Position numbers and translations under genes: made by a program. Positions 35,196 through 42,406 of a stretch of DNA of 64,000 nucleotides are shown in pieces; positions within the stretch are counted from its first letter, which is position 1, and each line of letters opens with the position of its first letter. The notes under the pieces were generated by a model. It saw only the letters and a program-made list of their open reading frames with translations. It was not told the DNA's origin and did not search any database. The DNA comes from CAZQFV01 sp964592645 (lineage in GTDB: Bacteria; Chloroflexota; Chloroflexia; DTKN01): the NCBI GenBank assembly GCA_964592645.1, contig CAZQFV010000007.1, forward strand, positions 1 through 64,000, given 5' to 3'.

Positions 35196-37148
35196 ATGCC
35201 AGAAGACTCGGTAACGGTCATGCTCATGCCGGAGGACGAGACCGAAACGATCCTGGAAAAGGTCCGCATGGCGGGGGCGAAGAAGGTCAACCTGATCGTG
35301 CCGCCGGGGACGCGGGCCCTGCAGACCCTGGGCGGATTCACCACGCTGCGCAAGGCCTGCGACATCACCGGGATCGACGTGACGGTGTACTCGCAGGACG
35401 AAAAGACGCGCGACATGGCTACCGTTTGCCGCTTCGAGGTCGTCAGCCTGGACCAGGAAGTGCGCCCGCGGCCGGCCGCGCCGCCGGAGGAGCCCCCGCG
35501 CATCGTCGTCTCCACCAGGCCGCCGGCGCCCGGGGTGGCCGAGGCCGGGGCGCCGGTCGGGGAACGCCCGGAGGGCATCCGCGAACGGCTGGGTGAGCTT
35601 TCGGCCGACGACCTGGCCCTCTTCGACGCCTTGGAGGGCATGTCCGCCGACCAGGACGTGGAGCTGCGGGCCGAGGCCTTTGCCCGTCCGCCGGCCGCCC
35701 CGGAGGCGGTGGTGCCGGCCGCCCCGGAGGAGGAGCAGCCGGCCCGCCCCAAACGGCCGCCCAAGGAGAAAAAGGCCAAGAAACCCTCGCCGCTGCGGTT
35801 CATCCTCGATCCGCTCGCCAGCGCCCTGGGCAACGTCTATATCGCGGTCGTCGGCCTTTTCCTGCGCATCGCGCAGCGCAGCATGCAGAAGGAGAAAAAG
35901 GCGGCCCCCGCGGCCCTCGGCCCGCAGGAGCGCACCGCGGACGAGATCCGCGCCCTGCGCCAACGTAAATTGCGCTATTCCCTCTGGGCGCTGGTAGGCG
36001 TGGTCGCCTGCACTATCCTGATCGTCGGTCTCTATGCCCTGTTCCAACCCGTTGTCACGGTCTCGCTCACGCCGCGCGAAGCGGAGAACCGGGAGATGGA
36101 CCTGGATGTCTCGGTCGTCATCACGAACTCGGTCGATCCCAAGGGCGGGGTGAGCGCCGTCGAGGGCGGCGGCGTCGCCATCCAGGTTCAGCAGGTCCAG
36201 GTGGAGCTGCAGGGGCAGGCCTCCCTGCCGACCTCCGGCATGGCCGTCATCCCCGAGGGCAGCGCGACCGGCGCCGTCATCTTTGTCAACGTCACCTCCT
36301 ACGCGGTGAACATCCCGGTGGGCACCCGGGTCACTGTCGCCGGGGGCGGCATCACCTTCCACACGACCCAGGACGTCTGGGTCCCGGCCTCCGACTTCCG
36401 CGGGGTCGATGCCTACCTGGGCAAGGCCCAGGTCACGATCGTCGCCGACACGCCCGGCAGCGCCGGCAACGTGGCGGCGGGGGCCATCTCGGTGATCGAG
36501 GGCGACCTGAGCGGCGTGCTGACGGTGGAGAACGCCGAACCCACCGGCGGCGGCTCGGAGCGCTCGGCCTACATCGTCACCGCGGACGACCAGGAAGCGC
36601 TGCGCCGGCAGTTGGTGACGGGGCTGCGCAGCGATGCCTACGCGCAGCTGCAGTCCCAACTGGCCGGCCTGCAGGTCCTTTCGGGTACGCTGTCCGTCGA
36701 GACCGTCGAGGAAACGTTCAGCCAGGTGGTGGGCGGCGAGGCGGAGAACCTGACACTGATCGCCCGGGTGCGTGCCTCGGCTCTGGCGGCAGCCCCCGGG
36801 GCGCTGGATGCGGCAGTGCGCCAGGCGGTCGAGGGAAAGATCCCGGTCCAGAAGGGCCAGGCGCTCGGCGAGATTCGCGCTGGCGCCTTCGAAACGCTCG
36901 GCCCGGGCCCGGGGATCAATAGCTGGACCTACCGCACCCATGTCACCGTGCCCATCCTGAACTCGATCGATGACCAGCTCAAGTCGGAGATTGCCGGCAA
37001 GCTGCGCGGCAAGACCAGCCAGCAGGTGGAGCTGATCGCGCAGGAGTACAGCGACCGCATCGCCTCCTTGGTCATCAGCCCGGTGCTGCCCCAGGTGCCC
37101 AGGTGGAGGCGGCTCCAGGTGGTCGATGTCAGCGCGTCCTTGAAGTAG
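35196..37148 (+). CDS. Single-span membrane protein with baseplate J/gp47-like extracellular domain
   Basis: 650 aa from the ATG at 35196 (ccaaggagga upstream). Residues 1-90 form a small alpha/beta domain (MPEDETETILEKVRMAGAKK, VNLIVPPGTRALQTLGGF) that looks cytoplasmic; 90-200 are Pro/Glu/Ala-rich; a membrane span sits at about 258-282 (SLWALVGVVACTILIVGLYA). The external part contains IPVGTRVTVAGGGITFHTTQ and VTIVADTPGSAGNVAAGAIS, the strand pattern of phage baseplate J/gp47 proteins. This combination next to ruvX recurs in Anaerolineae genomes. Role unknown: a contractile-injection-derived surface protein or a membrane-stress receptor are possibilities. It is unusually rich in valine and glycine. 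Confidence 0.75.
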   Translation: MPEDSVTVMLMPEDETETILEKVRMAGAKKVNLIVPPGTRALQTLGGFTTLRKACDITGIDVTVYSQDEKTRDMATVCRFEVVSLDQEVRPRPAAPPEEPPRIVVSTRPPAPGVAEAGAPVGERPEGIRERLGELSADDLALFDALEGMSADQDVELRAEAFARPPAAPEAVVPAAPEEEQPARPKRPPKEKKAKKPSPLRFILDPLASALGNVYIAVVGLFLRIAQRSMQKEKKAAPAALGPQERTADEIRALRQRKLRYSLWALVGVVACTILIVGLYALFQPVVTVSLTPREAENREMDLDVSVVITNSVDPKGGVSAVEGGGVAIQVQQVQVELQGQASLPTSGMAVIPEGSATGAVIFVNVTSYAVNIPVGTRVTVAGGGITFHTTQDVWVPASDFRGVDAYLGKAQVTIVADTPGSAGNVAAGAISVIEGDLSGVLTVENAEPTGGGSERSAYIVTADDQEALRRQLVTGLRSDAYAQLQSQLAGLQVLSGTLSVETVEETFSQVVGGEAENLTLIARVRASALAAAPGALDAAVRQAVEGKIPVQKGQALGEIRAGAFETLGPGPGINSWTYRTHVTVPILNSIDDQLKSEIAGKLRGKTSQQVELIAQEYSDRIASLVISPVLPQVPRWRRLQVVDVSASLK

Positions 37149-37592
37149 ATGGAAACGCGGGGGCGGCTGCTGGGCCTGGACGCCGGCCGGCGGCGCATCG
37201 GCGTAGCGTTGAGCGACCCCCTGGGGCTGTTGGCCACGCCCCAGGGGGTTATCGTGGCCGGCGCGGACGAGGGGCTGGACGAGGTCTGCGCCTGGGTCCG
37301 ACGGCTGGAGGCGGTAGGCGTCGTCGTCGGCCTGCCGCTGACGCTGCGCGGGGAGGAGGGGGAGGAGTCCCGCCGGGTGCGGGACTGGGCGGAGCGGCTG
37401 CAGGAGCGGCTGACCATCCCGGTGGTCCTGTGGGACGAGCGTCTGAGCACTGTAGCGGCCGAGCGGGCCCTGGAGGAGGGCGGGCTGCGCCGCGACAGGC
37501 GCCGGCAGCGCCGCGACGCCGTCGCAGCGGCGCTGATCCTGCAGAGCTACCTGGACCTTTACCACACGCGGCAGAGCAGCCCCTTGAGGTAG
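37149..37592 (+). CDS. ruvX: RuvX/YqgF family Holliday-junction resolvase-like nuclease
   Basis: 147 aa; ATG begins the base after the preceding stop codon. RNase H-like fold with GLDAGRRRIGVALSDPLGLLATP (first catalytic Asp), VVVGLPLTLRGEEGEES and LWDERLSTVAAERAL (D-E-R-x-S/T), and the last acidic site in RRQRRDAVAAALILQSYLD. YqgF proteins process 16S rRNA ends or resolve junctions. Its 3' end overlaps the convergent rlmI gene by 34 bp. Confidence 0.93.
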   Translation: METRGRLLGLDAGRRRIGVALSDPLGLLATPQGVIVAGADEGLDEVCAWVRRLEAVGVVVGLPLTLRGEEGEESRRVRDWAERLQERLTIPVVLWDERLSTVAAERALEEGGLRRDRRRQRRDAVAAALILQSYLDLYHTRQSSPLR

Positions 37593-38749
37593 GCCCCCTC
37601 GGGGAAGGTCAGCAGCACCGGGTGGTCGCTGCCCTGGAACAGGCGGGCGACGATCTGCGCGTCGCGGCCGGCGTCCACGCCGGCCCCAAAGACCACCTTT
37701 TGGAAGAGGTCGGCGTCGACCAGGCCGGAGCAGGAGAAGGTGGCCAGGAGGCCCCCGGGGCGCAGCAGTTGCATCCCCAGCAGGTTGATGTCCTTGTAGC
37801 CGCGTGTGGCGGCCAGCACCTGGGACTGGCGGCCGGCGAACTTGGGCGGGTCGAGGATCACCATGTCAAAGGCCCGGCCGGCCGCACGCCATTCCCGCAG
37901 CGCAACGAAGGCATCTCCCTCCTGCCACCGCACGCGCCCGGCCACCCCGTTGCGCGCGGCGTTCTCCGCCGCCAGGCCCAGGGCCTCACCGGAGGAATCC
38001 AGCCCCAGGACGCTGCGCGCCCCGGCCCGCGCGGCATGCACGGCGAACCAGCCGCTGCCGGTGAAGACGTCCAGGACCTCTTGCCCCGCGCAGTAGGGCG
38101 CGACCCGCAGGCGGTTCTCCCGTTGGTCCAGGTAGGCCCCCGTCTTTTGGCCCCGGCGGATGTCGACGAGCAGGGGCACCCCGCCCTCCAGCACCTCGAT
38201 CCGCGCGGGCGGCTCGTCGCCCCAGAGGAGGCCGGCGCGCGGCGGCAGCCCCTCCAGGTGGCGCACGGCGGCCTCGTCACGGGCGTAGATGCCGTGGGGG
38301 GAGAAAAGCTCCACCAGCAGGGGGATGAGCGCCTCGCGCCAGGACTCGGCCCCCTGGCAGAGAAGCTGTAGCGTCAGGAAGGGGCCGTAACGATCGACGA
38401 TGACCCCCGGCAGGCCGTCCGATTCGGCGTGGACCAGGCGATAGGCTGTCGTTCCGGCATCCTGGGACAGCGCGGCCCGGCCGGCCGCCGCCCGCTCCAG
38501 CCGGCGGCGCAGGAACCGCTCATCCAGCGCCTCGTCCACATCCCAGGTACACAGGCGCACCCGGATCTGGGAACGGGGGCTGTAGGTCCCGCGGGCCAGG
38601 AAGCGGCCGGCGGCATCGACCACGTCGACCGCGGCGCCGGGGCGGGGCTTTCCCTCCACATGGGCGATGGCCCCGGAAAAGACCCAGGGGTGGCGCTGGC
38701 GGACCGACTTCTCGCGGCCGGAACGCAGAACGACGCGGGCTGCGGCCAT
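37559..38749 (-). CDS. Class I SAM-dependent rRNA methyltransferase (RlmI/RlmK-like, PUA domain)
   Basis: 396 aa. N-terminal PUA RNA-binding domain (VRQRHPWVFSGAIAHVEGKPRPG), an EEHEH-type region (VIVDRYGPFLTLQLLCQG), then the Rossmann methyltransferase with VLDVFTGSGWFAVHAARAG (SAM motif I), LGLDSSGEALGLAAENAARNG and the catalytic-loop motif IV in FDMVILDPPKFAGRQSQV. It methylates a cytosine C5 in 23S rRNA in known homologues; the exact site here is inferred. Its end overlaps ruvX on the opposite strand. Confidence 0.9.
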   Translation of the reverse strand: MAAARVVLRSGREKSVRQRHPWVFSGAIAHVEGKPRPGAAVDVVDAAGRFLARGTYSPRSQIRVRLCTWDVDEALDERFLRRRLERAAAGRAALSQDAGTTAYRLVHAESDGLPGVIVDRYGPFLTLQLLCQGAESWREALIPLLVELFSPHGIYARDEAAVRHLEGLPPRAGLLWGDEPPARIEVLEGGVPLLVDIRRGQKTGAYLDQRENRLRVAPYCAGQEVLDVFTGSGWFAVHAARAGARSVLGLDSSGEALGLAAENAARNGVAGRVRWQEGDAFVALREWRAAGRAFDMVILDPPKFAGRQSQVLAATRGYKDINLLGMQLLRPGGLLATFSCSGLVDADLFQKVVFGAGVDAGRDAQIVARLFQGSDHPVLLTFPEGAYLKGLLCRVW

Positions 38750-38827
38750 TGGGGAGCTCCTGCTGCGTATCCGGGGCCGAAATCCGTGGGTCCTATTCTT
38801 CGCGCCTGGGTGGTGGCACGCCCGGGC

Positions 38828-39565
38828 CTATCGCGCGACGCGGCTGATCTCGGCCTGCTGAGAGAGAAAGGCCTCCATCATGAACTGCTCCAGCTCGCGG
38901 CTGGTGACGGAGAGGTCCTTGACCGTGTCCACCGACTGCCAGTAGGCCCGCGAGCAAAAGGCCCGTAGCTGCTCGCGCTGTGCCAGTTGCGGAAAGGTGG
39001 TGACCTCGTGGTCGCCCTTGTCCGGCAGGAGGTCGTAGATGGCGCGGCTGAGGACATAGACCCCGCCGTTGATCCAGTAGGGCAGCTCGGGCTTCTCGCG
39101 GAAGCCGCAGACGTGGCCCTGCTCGTCCAGCTCGACGATGCCGAACGGGCTGAAGTAGGGGGCCAGGTAGATCGTGCCCATGGCCCCGCAGGCGCGGTGC
39201 TCGGCGATCATGTCGCGCAGCGGAAAGTTGGTGATGACATCGCCGTTGGTCACCACGACGGGGTCGTCGCCGGCCTCCAGGTGCGAGAAGGCCAGCTTGA
39301 TGCCGCCGCCGCGCCCCAGGGGGACCTCTTCGATGACATACTCGGCCTTGACGCCGAAGCGGGCCCCGTCGCCGAAATAGTCCTCGATGACCTCGTGATA
39401 GTAGCCGCAGGAAAAGAGGATGCCGTCGATGCCGTTGGCCCGCAGCCAGCGGACCTGGTAGGCCAGGATGGGCACGCCCAGGACCTCGACCATGCCCTTG
39501 GGGCGGTCGTTGGTGTAGGGGCGCAGCCGCTCGCCCTTGCCGCCGGCCAGGATGATTGCTTTCAT
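38828..39565 (-). CDS. Sugar-1-phosphate nucleotidyltransferase
   Basis: 245 aa from the ATG at 39565 with ggagg upstream; a frame reaching 39757 is a shadow. Nucleotidyltransferase signature KAIILAGGKGERLRPYTNDRPKGM at the start, VVTNGDVITNFPLRDMI (metal Asp), and INGGVYVLSRAIYDLLP. It activates a sugar phosphate (glucose-1-P or mannose-1-P type) with a nucleoside triphosphate for glycan synthesis. Lies 13 bp after the isochorismatase-family gene on the same strand. Confidence 0.9.
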   Translation of the reverse strand: MKAIILAGGKGERLRPYTNDRPKGMVEVLGVPILAYQVRWLRANGIDGILFSCGYYHEVIEDYFGDGARFGVKAEYVIEEVPLGRGGGIKLAFSHLEAGDDPVVVTNGDVITNFPLRDMIAEHRACGAMGTIYLAPYFSPFGIVELDEQGHVCGFREKPELPYWINGGVYVLSRAIYDLLPDKGDHEVTTFPQLAQREQLRAFCSRAYWQSVDTVKDLSVTSRELEQFMMEAFLSQQAEISRVAR

Positions 39566-39578
39566 GCTGTTTCCTCCA

Positions 39579-40148
39579 TTAGTCGCGGTCGCGTAGGTGC
39601 GGCAAACAGGCCTTGAAGGTGGGGCCCTCGGCCTTGCCCAGGAGCTCGTAGACGGCGATCTCCCAGGAAGTGACCACGCCGCCGGCCTCCCGGATGCGCG
39701 CCAGGGCGCGCTCGTGATCGGCCTCCTTGTAGCAGCCCACGCCGTCGGCCAGGACATGCACCGTCATGCCGGCCTGCAGGGCCTGCAGCGCGGTCTGCAG
39801 GACACAGATATGCGTCTCGATGCCGGTGACCAGGAGCCGGCTGACGCCGTGCTCCCAGAGCCAGCCACCGAAGCCGGGGGCGCCGAAGCAGGAGAAGACC
39901 GTCTTCTCGAAGCGTGGCCGGCCCTGCAGCAGGGAGGCCACCTCGGGAACGGTGGGCCCCAGGCCGGCGGGGTACTGCTCTGTCCAGAGGATCGGCACCC
40001 CCAGGATTTCCAGCAGCGGCACCAGCTTGCGGACCGTGCGGATCACCCGTTGGCTCGTCTCCTCGCGCAGCATCTGGACCAGCTTCTCCTGGATGTCAAT
40101 GACCACCAGGGCCGTTCCTCCCGGGTGCAGCAGGGCGTTGGCGCTCAT
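39579..40148 (-). CDS. Isochorismatase-family cysteine hydrolase
   Basis: 189 aa. The family triad is visible: Asp in ALVVIDIQEKL, Lys in RFEKTVFSCFGAPGF, and the nucleophile Cys in GIETHICVLQTALQAL. The cis-peptide region precedes GIETH. Family members include nicotinamidase, peroxyureidoacrylate hydrolase and isochorismatase; the YcaC-like subgroup with GIETHICVLQTAL is the closest by eye, and substrate is unknown. A promoter at 40181-40209 serves it and probably the next gene. Confidence 0.9.
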   Translation of the reverse strand: MSANALLHPGGTALVVIDIQEKLVQMLREETSQRVIRTVRKLVPLLEILGVPILWTEQYPAGLGPTVPEVASLLQGRPRFEKTVFSCFGAPGFGGWLWEHGVSRLLVTGIETHICVLQTALQALQAGMTVHVLADGVGCYKEADHERALARIREAGGVVTSWEIAVYELLGKAEGPTFKACLPHLRDRD

Positions 40149-40180
40149 CGGTCACCTCCTGGAGTGGATCTGTTTGCCAG

Positions 40181-40209
40181 ATTGTACTACAGCCGCCGCC
40201 GGCGCGCAA
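40181..40209 (-). promoter_or_regulatory. Promoter for the isochorismatase-family gene
   Basis: Minus-strand TTGCGC (40209-40204), 17-bp spacer, TACAAT (40186-40181), 33 bp before the ATG at 40148. Confidence 0.55.
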
Positions 40210-40221
40210 ACGGGCGGCAGT

Positions 40222-40249
40222 TTGACAAATCCCCTTTCTGTGCCATAAT
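40222..40249 (+). promoter_or_regulatory. Promoter for the MFS exporter gene
   Basis: TTGACA (40222-40227), 16-bp spacer, CATAAT (40244-40249), 27 bp before the ATG at 40276; divergent from the promoter at 40181-40209. Confidence 0.65.
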
Positions 40250-40275
40250 GGCCAAAACGCTCCCGGAGATGGCCT

Positions 40276-41517
40276 ATGGATCGGGCGCCGGCCCAAGGGC
40301 GCTTCAGCCTGGGGCACACTTTCACCGCCTTTCGCTACCGCAACTACCGGCTGTGGTTCTTTGGCCAGCTATTCTCCCTCTTTGGCACCTGGATGCAGTC
40401 CACGGCCCAGCAGTACCTGGTGTACGAACTGACCCGCTCCGAGGCCTTTCTGGGCTATGTCGCCGTGGCGGCCCTGCCCCCGACCCTGCTGTTTATGCTC
40501 TATGCCGGGGTCGTCGCCGACCGCGTGTCGCGGCGCGCCCTGATGATCGTCACCCAGACGGCGATGATGCTCCTGGCCCTTGTCCTGGCGGCGCTCACCG
40601 GGACGGGCCTGATCCGTCCGTGGCACATCCTGGTGCTCGCTTTCCTGTTGGGCGCGGCCAACGCCTTTGACACGCCGGCGCGGCAGGCCTTTATCCTGGA
40701 GATGGTCGACCGCGAGGACCTGACCAACGCCATCGCCCTGAACGGGACGATGTTCAACCTCTCGGCGGTGCTGGGGCCGGCCTTGGGCGGCATCCTCTAT
40801 GCCCTGGTCGGGCCTACCTGGTGTTTTCTCTTCAACGGTGTCTCCTTCCTGGCCGTTATCCTGGCCCTCATACTGATGCGCGACCTGAAGCCGCAGCCGC
40901 TGGCACCGCGCGTCGCGGCCGGCAAGCAGCTGGTCGAGGCCCTGCGCTACGTGCTGCACGAGCCGATCGTGCGCACGATCTTTGCCGTGGTGGGCCTGAT
41001 CAGCCTCTTTGGCATCTCCTTCGCCACCCTGTTGCCGGCCTGGGCCGTCGATGTCCTCCACGGCGACGCGAAGACGTTCGGCTGGCTCAGCGCGGCGCGG
41101 GCCGGCGGGGCGGTGGTCAGCGCCCTGCTGCTGGCCTCGCTGGGGCGCTTCAAGTTCAAGGGCCGGCTGTGGACCCTGGGCACCTGGATCATTCCTCCGT
41201 TGCTGTTTTCCTTTGCCTTTGTGCGTTCGTTCGGCCTCTCCCTGCTGCTGCTGGCCGGCGTGGGCTTTGGCACCGTCCTGGTCTTTAACCTTTCCAATAC
41301 CCTGGTGCAGACGCTGGCGCCGGACGCCCTGCGCGGCCGGGTGATGGGGGCTTACGGTCTGACCTTTTTCGGGCTGACGCCGCTCGGCGGGCTGCTGGCC
41401 GGCGGGGCGGCCGAGATGCTGGGCGCGCCGCCGGTGGTGATCATCGGCGCGGCGATCTGCATGGCGATGGCCGTGGCGCTGTATGCCTTTGTGCCGCGGA
41501 TGCGGGCGCTGGAGTAG
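40276..41517 (+). CDS. MFS exporter (EntS/TetV-like)
   Basis: 413 aa with eleven to twelve membrane spans. The opening FTAFRYRNYRLWFFGQLFSLFGTWMQ and the loop DRVSRRALMIVTQTAMMLL, together with FDTPARQAFILEMVDREDLTNAIALN between spans, are typical of the enterobactin-exporter-like branch of MFS. It likely exports a siderophore, drug or other secondary metabolite. Its stop codon lies inside the palindrome at 41514-41541. Confidence 0.9.
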   Translation: MDRAPAQGRFSLGHTFTAFRYRNYRLWFFGQLFSLFGTWMQSTAQQYLVYELTRSEAFLGYVAVAALPPTLLFMLYAGVVADRVSRRALMIVTQTAMMLLALVLAALTGTGLIRPWHILVLAFLLGAANAFDTPARQAFILEMVDREDLTNAIALNGTMFNLSAVLGPALGGILYALVGPTWCFLFNGVSFLAVILALILMRDLKPQPLAPRVAAGKQLVEALRYVLHEPIVRTIFAVVGLISLFGISFATLLPAWAVDVLHGDAKTFGWLSAARAGGAVVSALLLASLGRFKFKGRLWTLGTWIIPPLLFSFAFVRSFGLSLLLLAGVGFGTVLVFNLSNTLVQTLAPDALRGRVMGAYGLTFFGLTPLGGLLAGGAAEMLGAPPVVIIGAAICMAMAVALYAFVPRMRALE

Positions 41518-41541
41518 GGACGCACGGCCGTGCGCTCCTAC
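41514..41541. terminator. Palindrome carrying both stop codons of convergent genes
   Basis: 28 bp, GTAGGGACGCACGG then CCGTGCGCTCCTAC, nearly self-complementary. The TAG at 41515-41517 ends the MFS gene and the minus-strand TAG at 41540-41538 ends the methyltransferase gene. The stem probably works as a bidirectional terminator; it also resembles a dispersed REP-like element. Confidence 0.6.
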
Positions 41542-42272
41542 CGGCGCAGGACGGCGTAGAGCCCCAGATCTCCCTCGCGGCCGCCGGCGCGCCAGGCCGC
41601 CGCGATGTTCAGGTCGGCGGCCTCCGCCAGGCGCCGCAGTTCGGACTCGTCCAGGAGGTGGCAGTAGCGAGCCCCGTGACCGCCGCGCTCCCAGCGCAGC
41701 AGGTAGTCGCCGGGCTCCAGCCGCTCCGCGGACAGGCCGGCCTCTTCCCAGGGGGCGACCTTGCGCCGCAGGCGCGGACTGTCCAGGAACTGCCAGGCGG
41801 AGAGGATCAGCGCGCCGCTCGGCTGCAGCACGGAGGCGGCCTCCTGTAGCACCCGGGCCCGCAGGCCGAAGCTGGGGATATGGTGGAGCACGGCGAGGAG
41901 GATGACGCAGTCGAAGGACCCCGGCGGGAGCCCGCCGATCCAGCCGGGGCAGGTGATGTCGGCCAGGCAGAAGGCGGCGGCGATGCGCGGCAGCGGGGCG
42001 GCGCGGAGCGTTTCGAGGAGCGCCGGGCTCCACTCCACGCCGACATAGGAGGAGTCCGGGCGTTCGCGGTCAAGCAGGCGGGCCAGGCGGCCGTTGCCGC
42101 AGCCCACGTCGAGCACGCGGGCGGGCCGGGGGATGTACGGCAGGATAGTGGCCAGGGCCGGGTCGTCGGCCGGCCGGCTGGCACTGAAATGCGCCGCCAG
42201 GTCGGTGTAGAACCGGCGGTTCAGGGCGAGCAGTGCGGCGATTGTTTCCTGGTCCATGGACGAGGTGGACAT
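41538..42272 (-). CDS. Class I SAM-dependent methyltransferase (Trm9-like)
   Basis: 244 aa. SAM-binding motif VLDVGCGNGRLARLLD at about residue 50, acidic post-motif YVGVEWSPALLE, and FDCVILLAVLHHIPSFGLRARVL, then LILSAWQFLDSPRLR and RCHLLDESELRRLAE-like closing strands. The region AWQFLDSPRLRRKVAPWEEAGL resembles the ABH8/Trm9 tRNA wobble-uridine methyltransferases. This fits the divergent elp3 gene, whose product makes the cm5U precursor that Trm9 methylates; a joint tRNA pathway is inferred. Confidence 0.8.
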   Translation of the reverse strand: MSTSSMDQETIAALLALNRRFYTDLAAHFSASRPADDPALATILPYIPRPARVLDVGCGNGRLARLLDRERPDSSYVGVEWSPALLETLRAAPLPRIAAAFCLADITCPGWIGGLPPGSFDCVILLAVLHHIPSFGLRARVLQEAASVLQPSGALILSAWQFLDSPRLRRKVAPWEEAGLSAERLEPGDYLLRWERGGHGARYCHLLDESELRRLAEAADLNIAAAWRAGGREGDLGLYAVLRR

Positions 42273-42285
42273 TTTGCTACCGCTT

Positions 42286-42360
42286 TTCGTGTCTTTGTGC
42301 CTTTGTGGTTCCCAAACTCTCCGTGTCTTTGTGGTTCGATACGCCTCCTGCCTTTGTGGT
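42286..42360. repeat. CTTTGTG-type repeats in the elp3 upstream region
   Basis: Three copies of a CTTTGTGGT unit at about 42300, 42328 and 42352, interspersed with GTGTCTTTGTG. Similar units form arms of the element at 60437-60536. They look like remains of a dispersed intergenic repeat. Confidence 0.4.
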
Positions 42361-42406
42361 CTGTATTATACTGTAATGGATCGGCGCGAGCAACCGGAGG
42401 CGCGTG

